64,000 nucleotides of DNA from Cristatella mucedo (GCA_009760855.2 WPIO01000248.1:107001-171000), one strand, 5' to 3'; positions 11,890 through 24,270 are shown, counted from the stretch's first letter. The notes: generated from the letters alone by a model not told the origin. Program-made: numbers and translations.

Positions 11890-12930
11890 AGAGGCGGATC
11901 GGAAAAAATTAGTAGTCAGCCTAACAAAACAGCTCCAAAGGCAGAGCCGGCACAAAACGCAATACAGCCTTCGAAGTTATGAAGTCAGTTTCAATGGGGT
12001 GATATCTGAGTCCATCAGCTTGTTAGACAAATATTTTGAGTGAGATTAGCAAGCGATCGGGTGGAGAAACCTATTTCGGTGACTTGGCGATCGCAAACAG
12101 TACGCAGCTTCATGGGGACCAGACCTCTTGGGTATAAAGCACACTACGGATCGTAAACACCTTCCTGGATGAAGAAGGTGCAGGTAGGGACTTACACGGG
12201 GCCACAAGTTTTTGTGTATTGGCTTACCTTTGCCGCTGTGCATATGCAACATCGCCATTTTAGCCGGCCCAGCAGGAGAAGGGCGATCATGGCCGGAATA
12301 TCTACGAATGACTGATTTCCGGCCGATCGTCTGCCGGCAGCCTACAAGTGTCGTTCCGTGACAGAATGATAAGTCTATTATGAATACACGAGACATTTTC
12401 TTGCTTCAGCCTCACAAGTTGGCGAATTTGCGTACAATAAAATCCAAGTAGCATAAGTTGAAAATACGTGATACGGAGCTACCACATCGTTCGTCAGCAT
12501 CTAGCTTGCAGCCTTTGCATTGTGTCCACCGGTTAGGATTGGCAGTCGATTACATGATTTGTGGTCACCTGCTCACAGAGCTGCCTTTTTCAGGCCCGAA
12601 TTCTAATTGCTATCTACCAAACCGCTCACGTTGCTGCCTTCTGATAGCATGATATTTTATGTAAACAGCAGTTAAAAGTGTTTACTGCTTCAAATGCCTT
12701 ACGAATTCGGAAAACCCGGCTTCCAATTACTGATGAATATAGAAGATAAATCCAGACCTCACTTTAAAGCAAAGTACAGCACCGTACAATTCCGAGCTGA
12801 GCGGCTTGGGAATGGGAGCCTCATAACTGTGCTAGTTCTAACTTAAGTGTGACCAACAGAGGTGAAGCCAGTGAATCGAAACACTGCTAGCGACCTTTAG
12901 GTGGAGTACCAAGGTATATATAAATATAAA
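11890..12930. other. No confirmed gene; promoter-like patch near 12.3 kb
   Basis: Apart from the candidate at 12,228-12,323, nothing here resembles a known coding or repeat feature. A 116-codon minus frame spans 12,046-12,396, but its open stretch is not supported by a recognisable domain. Confidence 0.3.
12228..12323 (-). promoter_or_regulatory. Candidate housekeeping-type promoter and first exon
   Basis: On the minus strand two ETS-like cores (ggccggaaatc about 12,314-12,323, and attccggcc about 12,291-12,299) precede a pyrimidine tract cccttctcct (12,274-12,283). An ATG follows at 12,258 (MAMLHMHSGKG) and a good splice donor, AAAG/GTAAGC, ends the exon at 12,228. ETS sites, a 5' oligopyrimidine tract and a short first exon are typical of animal ribosomal-protein genes. 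I could not find a second exon, so the gene, if any, is unidentified. Confidence 0.25.
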
Positions 12931-13057
12931 ATATAATTCATTTGTATAGCGCCCCAAGATAACTTGACGTCTTTTTAGGTGATTCCCATATGTCTCGGGG
13001 CTCTAGCCAACGACCTCAGCCAGACCTTGGTCGGAATTAGCACCAAACCAGCTCTGC
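12931..13057 (-). repeat. tRNA-derived SINE, family 2, with LINE-like tail
   Basis: The plus strand reads ataattcatttgtatagcgc, gccccaagataacttgac, catatgtctcggggc, ccagaccttggtcgg and accaaaccagctctgc. This is the reverse complement, in order, of the SINE at 31,485-31,630. The B-box region is mutated. It establishes family 2 as dispersed and shows that the LINE-like tail belongs to the SINE. Confidence 0.75.
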
Positions 13058-13941
13058 ATAATGCTTTGAGGCAAACGGTTTCAGAATGTTGAAGGTTTCA
13101 AAATGCTGCAAAAAAGCACCTACTAGGTGAGATATAGGCTCTACTCAGATAGAAAAGATATGTCTAATTGGCACACACAAGACTTTAGACATTGCTCCAT
13201 ATAGTGCCTTAACTCACATCCAGCTAAAAGAGCACCACATAAAGTCAGAACTGCTTTAATTTCGCGAAAACATTGCAGCTTTCTACTTATAAGAGAACAG
13301 CAGTACTACAAGTACATTTATATAGCACCTTCTAAATACCAAACATGTTCTAAGCACTTCTTTACCAGTTAAGGGAAGGTTTTTTGAATTCGGTATCAGT
13401 GGTCACGAATTCAATCGATAGCATGTTCCCACTGACAGGATCGGCTCTCTGCCTGCTTGGAGAAGGTATAGGTTTTATAGCAAGAGGTTTTTGAAATTAA
13501 AAGCACGCGAGTTCGTATCAGTTGACACAGTGGATATGGGTTATCAAATAAAAGTAAACACTTGTAAAATTTCAAGCGAAGAAAAATGTTCAGAGATCGT
13601 GGTATCGATTTTCTTTTTAGGGGCAATCTAAGCCTCAGAGATCAAGTTTGCATACCACATACCGATTAAGCAGTTGCTCTCCTAAATTATTCTGACACGT
13701 CAAAAAAAATTCTTATGCGGGCAAAACACCTCCATCAATTTAGATCGTTGATCCTTTCCGTTGATCCGTTCGATCGTAGACCTAAAAACTCATTTACCTG
13801 CAAGTCATACATTCATGATGTTGGGCGACTTCTCTCACTTTACCTCTTTAGTTGTTTTGGCTCTAAACAAAATTCTAGGCTCGGTTATTCAATTGTCCCC
13901 ATTGATAACAAAAATAAATGAATGATACAATAAGATCTAAT
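13058..13941. other. No gene recognised
   Basis: A+T-rich sequence. At 13,315-13,365 tttatatagcaccttctaaa is reminiscent of a SINE tail but is too short to assign. Confidence 0.35.
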
Positions 13942-14139
13942 CCACTAACCACATTTGCATGCTGACCCTGTGCATGTCACCCCTAATCATATTATTCATT
14001 CTTTTGTTTTTCAAGCATGATTTTAAATACCATTCAATTGCATTTCCTTTTGCAGCAAATGTAAAGCGCCTAGAAAGAGATTAAGTTCTCTGAGGGCGCT
14101 TTATCAAGTGCATTATTATTAATATTATTATCATTATCA
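13942..14139 (+). mobile_element. 5'-truncated LINE 3' end with intact tail hairpin
   Basis: Starts ccactaaccacatttgcatg and ends in an ATT-type tail (14,110-14,139). The terminal hairpin at 14,065-14,100 is intact: outer stem agcgcc/ggcgct, inner stem agaga/tctct, loop ttaagt. Only about 200 bp of 3' untranslated region was copied. Confidence 0.9.
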
Positions 14140-16600
14140 ATGGAAAAATTGGCTCCCAAACTCTGTGCTGCCACACGCCTTGCTACCTATGCACTTTCCA
14201 GAATGCCTCCAGCAGGCTGTTTCGACTCCTGTTTTAGTAACGCTCGTTGCCCAGAAACCACGACCTACGGGCTTCAAAGACAAACGGCAGTACCGAAAAA
14301 GTACGCCTATGTGTTCATTTTATGCAAGACTTGTGTACAGCGCGGTCTTAAGATCCGGAGCCTTTGTCAGGCCAACCTCTTCTCTATTGAACAAGAGATC
14401 TGCTTATAGAATAATCGCTGTTGCTGCATCATATATAATGAGGTCCGTACCGAGCGAGGTGTCAGTATATACACCTCATGCTAATCTACCATTATTCACT
14501 GCCGAACGTGTTTTGGCAGAGCGTTGTAATGAGAGTTCAAGAAAAGGTTGCGATTGGCTCAGATGGAAGGCATCACGGGGCTAATTCTGAAAGCCATTAG
14601 CCAGAGTCTAGTTTTCCGTAGAGCAGCAATTGCATGCGGATGACTCCAAAATCAAAGCGGTAAGTCGAAGAGGTGGCCCATTGCACGGAATGAGTGCAGA
14701 TTCAAACGTATGCAGTTAACTAGGCGCCAGGCATTGAGCGATATCCCAGGGCCTGTAGCAAGGTTGCGTGTATGCATGCTAAAGTGGTCGGTGCAGAAAC
14801 CCAGCAAAATCTTTCCCTTGTCGAGCTACATAGCCCGCTTCTTACTAGCAGCCAACCTCTGAAGCAAATGCATTCGTGAAGGCATGTTATAAGGCTTAAA
14901 GACGACTTAGCCTATGTGTGATCGCAGAGCGTGATGTCGAGCTCGGCTCAAAACAGGACCATCTTTAAAGCAGAGGTCGTGCAACCGTCAACGCGTTACG
15001 GATAGGGCAGCAGAGCATCTGAAAAATTTTATAACCCCAGACAATCCTTTTGTTGAGCCGTAGTAGGATTGCATCCTTTCGCCCACAGCTGATGGCAAAA
15101 ACGCCAGTAGACTGAAGTTCTTAGGGGAAGGCATCAGACATCTCTGCACAAGGGAATGGCGCTGGCCTAAGTATACTAGGTAGCAAAACAATCGCACAGC
15201 ATGAGTAGTCAAACGCACACAGAAGCATCGTCTACACTGCATCAATCTTAAGCCAGAGGCTAAAATCAGAAGCATGCAATGCATTGATGTTCATGGCGTG
15301 GGATGAGCTCCTTTGCAATGTCTGCTCCTGAGTAGCTTGTCATGTGGTGCACTTGAGCCAACGATGGCATCATTTTCAGTGAAACTGCCATTATCAGGGC
15401 AATGCATAATACAGTTACCGTCAGGCATTTGTTAAGGAGCTGACCGAAGGAAAAGCAATTGTCTTGACAAAGGCGTGAGCTGAGAGTGTTAGCGGTCTCC
15501 TCTGCTATTCAAGCTAGCTCCCGCACACCGTGCTGCGAAAGCAAACATTGCCGAGGGTGCTATATAAATTTTCTTCTGTTGTAAATTTTTCAAGTCTTGG
15601 ATAAAATTGCAGAAGGCGCAAAAGGATTCGTCAAGACGCCTGAAGCCTACCCTGCCTGTACAGATCCTACATTCGATTACATGACCATCGTCAAGCAAAA
15701 TGGTTGGCAGTGGATCAGACTAGCGATGCGATTGAGTAAATAAGGCACGCAAACTCGGTTAGGCATGTGCTGCATCAGTGACGCCTCGCTTAGCCGCTCC
15801 ACGAAACTGCGGAAATACTTGCCGCCCCGATGCTGCAACAACCAACAAGGGAGTCAGGTGCATAATGATTCCTAAACCAACTTTTTTATGTCCAAAAAGT
15901 CAGCATTCAACGATTGAATAATGGTCAAGTTTTTGTCTTTCGTGCTAAAGGAAACTTTTAATAGGCTGGACTGCTCGAATCACATCTCGACGCCTGACAG
16001 AAAGCCCTGAAGGAAGCCGGCAATCTGCATGAGGTTGGCCAAGAAGCTTAGCAGCAAGGGCACCACACATAAGCTTGTACAAGTCGGCAGGATCATAATT
16101 GGCCGGAAATTACGAGGTTATATAGGAGGCTATATATAATCTCTCTACACTTGTGCAACAAGAGCAGGCAGCCAACTTTACAAGTAGGAGGTAGTGGTAA
16201 ACAGTAGGCAGGCATTAATACTGGCGAAGAACAGAACGATCAGACGATCAGCTGCAGTGGGTGCATACGCTAGCAGTACTTGACCTTAGAATGGTACGTG
16301 AAGATCGTCATCTGCACTGTGAGTCACAAGATTATAACGGGGCACTGTAAGAATTTGTTTAAACCCGGGGAGTCGCAAGCAGTCAGTGAGCTTATTACAC
16401 GTCAAAGAGTTACACCATGTTTTGGACCACCAGTTGAGAGACCCGCAAACTAACAGTTCACTTAGCCCACATACCATAATCTCCCGACCTCTGTATTAGC
16501 ACCATTTTCACCAACTCATTATGATGCCAGCTTGAACGCAAGCATGGCCTCAGCATCGCTCGCATCGCCGGTAGTGGCCAGAGTGCCGCTTGCCGGTGGG
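14140..16600. other. No gene recognised
   Basis: About 2.5 kb without a supported feature. A 139-codon plus frame at 14,165-14,584 overlaps other open frames and has no recognisable motif. No repeat pairs with this stretch that I could see. Confidence 0.3.
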
Positions 16601-16899
16601 CAGGAAGAAGTACTTTTGGCACTATGAGCTTCAAGTGTGAGTAAGCTAGAGTGTCAATTCTGCTTTAGCTGGCTACTCCCTCACTCTCGTCGTTCAGCTG
16701 CAGCTGCCTGCATATGCTCATCATGATTTGCAAGCATGCAAAGCTGACTAGGGAGGCAGGCATAAGTGCTAGCTGGGCCAGGCAGGCCGGATGTCGGTTG
16801 GGCCAGAAAGCAGGTGGACCAAGGCAGGTAGTACGAGGCAGGCTAAAAAGCAAAGCCGGTTGGTATATAACAGTGGCTTTAAGCAAACAACTGTAAAGT

Positions 16900-17010
16900 A
16901 GCAGCACGGCTGGAAACGACTGCAGCAGCATAGTAGGCAACAGGCACCCTAAGTTTGCTAGCAAGTTGACATGTGGGTTAGTTGATCTCACCTTGCATCA
17001 CCAGCTAAAT
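16900..17010. repeat. Dispersed repeat family Z, copy 1
   Basis: tagtaggcaacaggcaccct, then tttgctagcaagttgacatg, then tgatctcaccttgcatc matches 23,568-23,642 in order. It precedes repeat Y copy 2 by about 220 bp. The relative at 24.06 kb follows the other Z copy by about 420 bp, so Y and Z may be parts of one larger element. Low-complexity GCAGG-rich sequence lies just upstream (16,740-16,850). Confidence 0.5.
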
Positions 17011-17229
17011 AGGAGGGATGCGCATGCAAATCTATGACGCACTTATTGCATATCATCTATAAAGCACGCTGAACTGTTATGAATTGGCCTAGCACTGTCC
17101 GACTGTTCAGTGCTTCACGTGCTCTCGGCGTGACGGCAAAATTTCTTAGATTCTTCCTCCGAACCCAGAAACATGTCGCGTGATAGCACAACGTCAATCC
17201 TCTGCTTATCTAATTGTGCACACGACATG

Positions 17230-17720
17230 CCGTTAGTTGTGGCTGTTGCGGTGAGCCACAGCCATCAACGCAATACAGAATGCAACACAGGCAAAATCGT
17301 GTGCCATCTAGTGGCTTCATCCGGAAAAATAAAGTACCGATGTCTCATACAACTAGCACACCAGCTGCTCCAACTCGGTATTCGTCAGCCGCACCTACAG
17401 GCTCGTGCGATGAACTTAGCTTTTCGATCCTTTTTTCCGACACTTCTGGTCGGAAAAAACCAAATGAATATATGCTAAATATTCGCTCAGTGGAGACAGC
17501 TCTGCTTGAGGTTGCGATCGCCATCTATGTTGTCGGTCTGCGCTCTGACTTGCTTTATAGCGGCTTCAGGCTCTGGCTGGTCTACAATTTTCTACCTAGT
17601 ATTAACGGCCGAGCATTAGCCAGAGCAAGTTACACAGCGGAAGCACATGGGACGAATGGCCAAACAAGGCGGATAGCTCGGCAGCAAGATGGTGGGCGAC
17701 CACAAAGAAATCTTTAAGCG
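17230..17720. repeat. Dispersed repeat family Y, copy 2
   Basis: Diverged match to 9,060-9,720. A 167-codon frame (17,214-17,717, plus) is open across it, but the homologous DNA in copy 1 does not keep that frame. I do not regard it as coding. Confidence 0.5.
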
Positions 17721-17779
17721 AAACAAGCCAGCGCAGAGTGGAAAGAGGAAGCACCACTGGGTCGTCCTTGCATGTAAGA

Positions 17780-20224
17780 CCAAGAGTGAGTGCCAATTAA
17801 TACTCAGAGAGCGGCAGGAGAAGCTGTCCATCATCCTCAGCAGCTCTCTGGAAGAAGCGATCTAGCAAAAAGTCCTTATCAGCATCGTTGAAGTGCCGGC
17901 CTCGTGCTCTTTGAACGTACGGCAGTCGTCAGTGTCATCCTAGCAGACCATCAATGCCATGCCGGCTGGAGGAAATCGGGCATGTATCTGACTCACAAAT
18001 ATAGGTTTAGCTGTGAAGCAAAGCAGGTTTAGATATGAAGCAAAGCTACAGCACGTGACTAACGTGGCTATTCATAGAGCGGCACATTCCTGCAGCAGAG
18101 ATCTTCGGTACTTCACAGCATGTATTTATTCGTTGATGCAGCCTCGCGGCCTCAGTCTCTGAATTTTAATATGCTACTGAACAACAAAGCCGACTGCCGG
18201 TCGTCAATGACGAGGGTGAAATAAGTGATGTGCCTATGGAAACGTACACAATAAACTAGGCAGTGACCTCTCGATGACCAGGCTCCTAGTGGTCTGATTC
18301 GACACTTGCTACCGGGCCTAATCAGCAGTGGTTTATATGGCATTCATTTTTGACACCACCTGGCTTGGTTTCCGTGTACTCTGAGATGACAGGGAATGAG
18401 CAGTGGCAGTAAGACTCCTAGAACCGAGTCTTGCAGGGCGTCAATACATTGCTGTAAAGTCTTGGTGGTTAAGGCAAAGAGGAAACCGACACCAGTGCAA
18501 ACATTTCTTTTATCTTGAATGGCTCAAGCACGTTAGTGTCGGCATCTCTTATATGTTCAGTCACCTCAGATTTATACTGAAAGTGTTCTGAACAGGCGGA
18601 ACACTTAAAGGGTGGTTTATAGGTCGTTCAAGCGACCTTTCATCACACTTGCGACCAAATTCTGTGACAACGCCATAACTTCAACGGTAACGACGGCCTG
18701 ATTACTTGGTGGGGGCAGACTGGGGCATGGCTATATAAATCTGCCAGTGGAATTGCTTGTTTAGGATGGCTAGCCTTGTCGATTACGGGTCAACGCATTT
18801 ACCTTATTAAAGGCATTATCCTTTATTTACTCCTGCAACCACATGCGGGTATCCTGCAACAGGTACAGAAGCTGCTCGGCGGCTTTGATGCTAGAGAGCG
18901 ATAACAAACCAAGCATGACTGTTGGGTCCTAGATGTAAGCATACATGAACGTAAAGCACGTTTCATATACCAAGCAGAAAATATGGTCGAACTAACGTCC
19001 ACATAGCAAAGAAGTATGCCGACATTGAGGAGCATCCAAGATGGAGTCCATCGACGAAAAGTCGCTGTCAGTGAGCATAACAACTCTTGACTTAGCAGCT
19101 TGAGCATCTTGCGATGCTGTAACTGTTTAAAGCGAAGGCAGCTGATTTGCAGTGAAACTGTCAAAAGCAGAGGTACTGCACTGCTTTGCTGAACTTTACT
19201 CACCTCCGGGAAGGAATCCGATGCAACCGAGTCTAGATAGGTGCTATGAGCAAGCCGATCTGGGGCGGCACTTTCAGGCTATGCCAAGCTAATTCCCATC
19301 TGGCTGCAATGCAAGGAGCACCACGGTTAGGCAAAACGGCATACTCGCTTTCCCCAGTGGCGCTTGGCCGGCCGGGTAGGGTTTTAGGCTGAATCACGAA
19401 ATAAATGCTCTACAATTAACATTCAGCAAAAACTGTTTCCAGGTACAAGGCAAAAATTCCTGCTGACATATATTGCAGATTGCAATGGTGTGCAAAGGTA
19501 TGCTATTAGGCACCGGACCTACTAGAATTACTTGAAAAGAATGTGGTTGTCTCTTAGGTAAACACTTTCAGTCATACTTCTTCCAACTGAGTGCCTCTGG
19601 GAAGTCGGCGATCAAGTATTACATCAACGAGGCAATGCTGGCCATGCCCTTAATCTTTTGGAGAACTAAATGTGTTACTACCCGTGTTTTGAAATCTATT
19701 CGTATACCGAGAATTCTTAAGACCCCCAAATCTTTCGGAAAACATGCCGTTCGTTCACATGGTCCGAAAGCATTAACTTAAATCCGCCTTTGCGTTGAAA
19801 CATCAATTGACTTTAACAATTCAACAAAAAACCACCACACAAATCTACGATCATCTTCACATTGTCGATATCCTTGTCAAGCGGAACTAGCTGACTGGTT
19901 CAACTTGTGGCAGTGGGCCCGACGTTACCATGACTTCCTGGACGGCGTATCCATAGACAATGCCGGCCAAGGCCTGTCACAGCACTGTTTTGTGCAGAAC
20001 ACTGCACACGCAGCGTTCTGGTGACCGAGATTGCGTGTGCTGTCACAGCTCTGCTCATACCATTAAGGAGAGGCTAAAAATGAAGTTTTAATGCACAGAG
20101 AATGCGTGTATACATTTATCTTGCTAAACCTGCAAGAAAAATTGCACGGGAGAGAGACAGGACAAGAACAATGAGGTTAGAGAGATAGAGAGAGCAGGGA
20201 GGAGAAGGAGTAGGATGAGAAGAA

Positions 20225-20227
<3 letters not shown>
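17780..20227. other. No gene recognised
   Basis: About 2.4 kb of unassigned sequence. A 126-codon minus frame at 18,823-19,203 lacks recognisable domains. Confidence 0.3.

Positions 20228-20287
<60 letters not shown>
20228..20287. repeat. (GA)n microsatellite, about 29 pure units
   Basis: Uninterrupted gagaga run; its purity suggests recent slippage. The flanks are GA-rich but imperfect. Confidence 0.97.
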
Positions 20288-20289
<2 letters not shown>

Positions 20290-20468
20290 GGTTAGTTGGA
20301 GTGACATGCTGGCAGAGTCAGTGTGCAAGAGAGTCGGAATGCCAAGATGAACCAAACTATTATATTTTTATTATTGTATCAACAATCACTGCATTTAGTT
20401 GGTCTATTTGATTAGTTATGTGTGTAATGATGTGTGGTGATGCCGTGCATGCTTTCAATAACCATATT

Positions 20469-20790
20469 TAATAATAATATAATAATGCACTTGATAAAGC
20501 GCCCTCAGAGAGTTCAATCTCTCTCTAGGTGTGCTCTTGCATTTGATGCAAAGGGAAATGCAATTGAATCAGGAGTAATATCATTCTTGATACACAAACA
20601 GCATGAATAACAAGGTTAGGGGTGACATGCACAGGGTCAACATGCAAATGTTGTTAGTGGCAGTATGCACAGTATGAGCACGCATAAGCACGTGAAGGAC
20701 GAATCACAGGGACCCACTAAATGCTGTCCTAAATAGGTGTGTTTTTAAGTTCTTTTTAATCAGGTCGAGTCAGGGGACGTTCTGACGCAA
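20469..20790 (-). mobile_element. 5'-truncated LINE 3' end
   Basis: The plus strand shows ataataatataataatgcac, cacttgataaagcgccctca, ggttaggggtgacatgcaca, cacgtgaaggacgaatcaca and the start of the LINE coding end near caggggacgttctgacgca. It stops at about 20,790. Confidence 0.9.
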
Positions 20791-21310
20791 TGTTAGCATG
20801 TTGAACCGATTCAAGACGCCCAAAACAATTTTATGGTTGCTTACATCGCTTGCAGATATGGCATAGCAGTTTGTGGTGAAGGTTGTAACTGGGGTAGAAC
20901 ATTAGGTGGTGAAGAAGGCAGCAGAATAGGCAGTAGACGTTGTGGTTGTGGTAAGCAACGAAGGTAGCGACAGAGGCTTCGAAGGGATTGGCGATAACGA
21001 TGTGGCTAAAGCTGACTGAGGCGACTGACGGTGACTTTAACGGCTGGGAAGGCAGCAGAGTTGACCAAGACATAAGAGGCAGGCGATGTAGAGATACAGG
21101 ACAGGGCAGGGAGGGCAGGGAGGTCAGGCAGGACAGACGGCTATGATAACCCCAGGTGGCTAGAAAGACGGCAAGCTGCCGAAGCAGTAGCTGCAGTAGC
21201 AGCAGTGGCAGCAGCAGCAACAAGAGAGAGCAGTAAGGGATATAATGCAGTTACAAATAAGAGTGTGCATCAGCAATGGGGCATGCGGCAGCCACAGCGA
21301 GCAGGGGGCT
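20791..21310. other. No gene; GCAG-rich sequence leading into the minisatellite
   Basis: Trinucleotide-like gcagtagcagcagtggcagc (about 21,190-21,220) and GGCAGG-rich runs. A 130-codon minus frame at 20,831-21,223 is a low-complexity artefact. Confidence 0.45.
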
Positions 21311-21715
21311 GCAATGAGTAGAATGTGGCATCAAGGTAGAAGGCGTGGCAGCAAGTGGGAGCATGCAGCAGGAAGGAAGAGCATGGAACGGCAAGGAAGG
21401 GGTTGTGGCAGCAAGGAAAAACATGCAGCGTCAAGGCAGACCATGCAGTATCAAGGCAGAGCATGCAGAAGCAAGGGAAGCACGCAGGAACAAGGGAAAC
21501 ATGTGGCAGCAAGGAAGAGCATTTGCCAGCACGGGAGATCTTGCACTAGTAGAGCTTATGGCAGAGTGGGAATTATGCAGCAGCAAGGAAAAGCACGTTG
21601 CAGCAAGGGAGAGAATGCACCATCAACGCAGAGCATGCGGCAGCAAGGGGAGGACTTGGTAGCAAGGAGAACATGCTGCCACAATGGGGAATATGCAATT
21701 GCAAGAGAGACTAAG
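21311..21715. repeat. 20-bp minisatellite, about 20 diverged units
   Basis: Consensus near caaggaagagcatgcagcag. Clear consecutive units start caaggaaaaacatgcagcgt, caaggcagaccatgcagtat, caaggcagagcatgcagaag. Because 20 is not a multiple of 3, all three plus frames cycle through the same words and stay open. That explains the overlapping frames of 197, 105 and 64 codons here; none need be coding. Confidence 0.85.
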
Positions 21716-22062
21716 CTTAGAAAAAGAGCATGCGAAAGCATTCGGGGGAGCATTCTTCAGGAAAGGAGACCATGCTACAGAAAGAGAGACCACGTGCCAG
21801 CGATTTCGGTCAGTAAGTTACAGCTTTCATGTGGGTGAGTGGTATAATTGGCTGACGAGAAGCTTAGCGGCAACATAAATTACCCAAGTTCTGCCCAAAG
21901 ACTAAGCTAGAAGATTCTAAATGTACAAATTGGAAGGAATTGACAAGTTTAAAAAAGTTTCTATTTCATTGGCTTCAAACAAGCTTTTAGAATCATGTCA
22001 TTCCACTGGTGGGAATGCACTCACTGGAATTCGATAGCTACCAAGGGTCCACCGTACTAACA

Positions 22063-22745
22063 TGCTAGGCATTTAAAAATATACGAATAGACTCTCCTTG
22101 CTATTACCGAAAGAAGAAATAAATCTCGATCCCTAGACATAGATTCATTGTAAAGCAAGACCCTGCGGATCTGCAAGGTTTCAGCAAAGACGTTCGTACC
22201 TTGCACTTGTTGCAATAGTGGGCCAATGCTCAGCCACTCTAGTTCGTGCTGATGGCACGTTGCTCGGGTGATCGTAATTGCAGCGATGCGAAAAGCGGCA
22301 GAGACACTGCTTAGATCCCTGAAAGTGTGTGCAGCTTCAAAAGTCACAATTAAGTGCCAAACTATGTCAGAAACACATCCGGCACTGGCTTTGTGCTCGA
22401 TCCATTAATCGCCGCTCTGTTGTGCAGCATTCGGAGACTATACCCACGATATGAGCTTGATGAAGCACATCGTATGCATAGGCTCACAATTCTGCACACA
22501 TGGTCATTTGCATTTAATTGCTCAAGTACCGATTGCTGTTGCAGCAGCTGACTCCATCCCATATATAGCAAAAGCTGAAGATGGTTGGTACCAGCCACAC
22601 ACTAGGAAGACCTGCAGGCAAGCTCTCCGTTGTTGTAAACGCTTGTGTGACGACTGTGAGCTAGAAGTACGTGAGATGATCCAACGTCACTCTAGCACAT
22701 TTCTAGCTTACACTCGTATCACAGCAATGCTTTTAGTTCTTCAAG
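22063..22745. repeat. Dispersed repeat family X, copy 3 (uninterrupted)
   Basis: Matches copy 1 in order: ttgtaaagcaagaccctgcg, gttgtgcagcattcggagac, catcgtatgcataggctcac, ggttggtaccagccacac, cgtgagatgatccaacgtca. It lacks the 375-bp CT-containing segment of copy 1, so it probably shows the older arrangement. Confidence 0.75.
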
Positions 22746-23567
22746 CACTTAACTCACGAGAGTCACTGGTGATTCAGTTCACAATTCGCGATAGCAGTAA
22801 CCGAGTATGCATTACTTAGTTGTGTAATTTCGCAAATCAACAGGGTCGGGCGATAAAACGCAAGAGGTGTGAGAATGTCAGAACAGCAGCAGATGATTGC
22901 AGTGACAGAATAAGTTGCACGTGGGACCTTAAGATGGCGTGGAGAGATCGGTAATCACCGGCGCTGAATCAAACTATACGACGAATGCCGACGGTGCCGT
23001 TTTCAAAGCAAAAAGGCTAAAGCAAGGCAAGGCAAGCTGAGGTAATCTGAGGTTTAAGCTTAAAAAATATCAAACATTCATGAAAGGCCAGTCGCTAAAG
23101 AAGCTATCATCGCTAGCTCAGAAAACATATGTGTGAGGCTTACCCAGCGTTTTCATGCTGCTATATACTGACAAGTCAATACAATTCAATCAGGAATGCC
23201 CAGGTTACCTGGAAAAGCCATGACTCCATTACTCGGTTGGCACTTAGCAATAATGCTGGAGCTATGAGTGCGAAATAGGAGTACTCTAGCTGGTCAGTGT
23301 GCACTAGCGTCCCTCTATCTCACACTCATTGCTCCGCTTCCTCTTCCATGTAAGTGCATCAGCGAAAAAAAAGGATATTAATGCGAGTAATTAAGGCAAG
23401 CAGGCTGATGCGACTAAGGTGATGCACACCTGCGAGTCGGTTACCAGAAAATCAGGCAAGCTAAGGCTGAACGACCCATGCATGCTTTAAGCAAAAACAT
23501 TCTGGCATCAAACGATGGCATAAAGCAATCCATTGTAAAGAAGCTATGGCAGCTGCAAGCAGCTGAA
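22746..23567. other. No gene recognised
   Basis: Mixed-composition sequence without open frames of note or paired repeats. Confidence 0.35.
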
Positions 23568-23645
23568 GTGTAGTGGGCAACCGGCGCGTTGAGCTTGCAA
23601 GCAAGGTGACATGCGAATCGGTCAAGCGCATCTCACATCGCACGC
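23568..23645. repeat. Dispersed repeat family Z, copy 2
   Basis: tagtgggcaaccggcgcgtt, then cttgcaagcaaggtgacatg matches 16,935-17,005. A 10-unit CT run (23,740-23,760) follows about 95 bp downstream. Confidence 0.45.
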
Positions 23646-24059
23646 AAATTCAGAGCGAGGTACTGCCGGAGCCCGATATACTTGCACTGCTTAACGATCG
23701 TGCATTGGCCTCTTGCTTTTATGCTACTCGGCGAGCTGTTCTCTCTCTCTCTCTCTCTCTTGATCAATCCATTAGATTCATCAGAAGAACACTAAAACGC
23801 AGAGCTTCATGTGTGAGCGGGCCATTAATCCTCTACAAAGCTTTCTCTCGTTATACTTACGACTAGCAAAGGCTGTTTAGGTAAGCCGACCTCGAACTTT
23901 GCATTAATTTTCTACACACTGCAGCAGAGGCATTACAGGCCGCTATCCACTGGCTGCACCAGCAATAAACAAAAAACTGCTGCTTGTGACAAGCAGCACA
24001 GCGAATGCTAAAAATTCCGCCTTCGGCCACCGCTCCTGCTCGCTCGCGTCGTGCACTGA

Positions 24060-24270
24060 CCTTTCCAGGGGCGTTTCCAGGCACTTCCATTCTACAAAAA
24101 AGTGTTAAAATTCAATCGATAGGCTGCACACAAAATGCCGTATCTGGTGCTGCAACTGCAGATCCTAGTCAGGTTGTTACACTGTGCACTGACCTGAATC
24201 TATGCAGCTCCTGGCACTCACCAGGATTTCACAGATTCACGGGAAAAGCGAAGCAGTTAGCCGGTTCAAG
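24060..24270. repeat. Dispersed repeat family Y, partial copy 3
   Basis: gtttccaggcacttccattc and ggttgttacactgtgcactg correspond to atttccaggcacttctgatc and tgttgttacacggtgcacta near 9,250-9,370. It is short and diverged. Confidence 0.4.

Noticed and set aside
12228-12258. First exon of ribosomal protein S13
   Set aside because: The start peptide has a loose MH-x-GKG resemblance only; no downstream exon supports it.
17214-17717. 167-codon frame as a gene
   Set aside because: It lies in diverged repeat Y and the frame is not kept in the copy at 9,060-9,720.
21311-21715. CRISPR-like array
   Set aside because: Units are contiguous without unique spacers, and the genome is eukaryotic.
21245-21838. 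197-codon frame as a possible repeat protein
   Set aside because: The DNA period is 20 bp, so the peptide does not repeat in register; all three frames are equally open.
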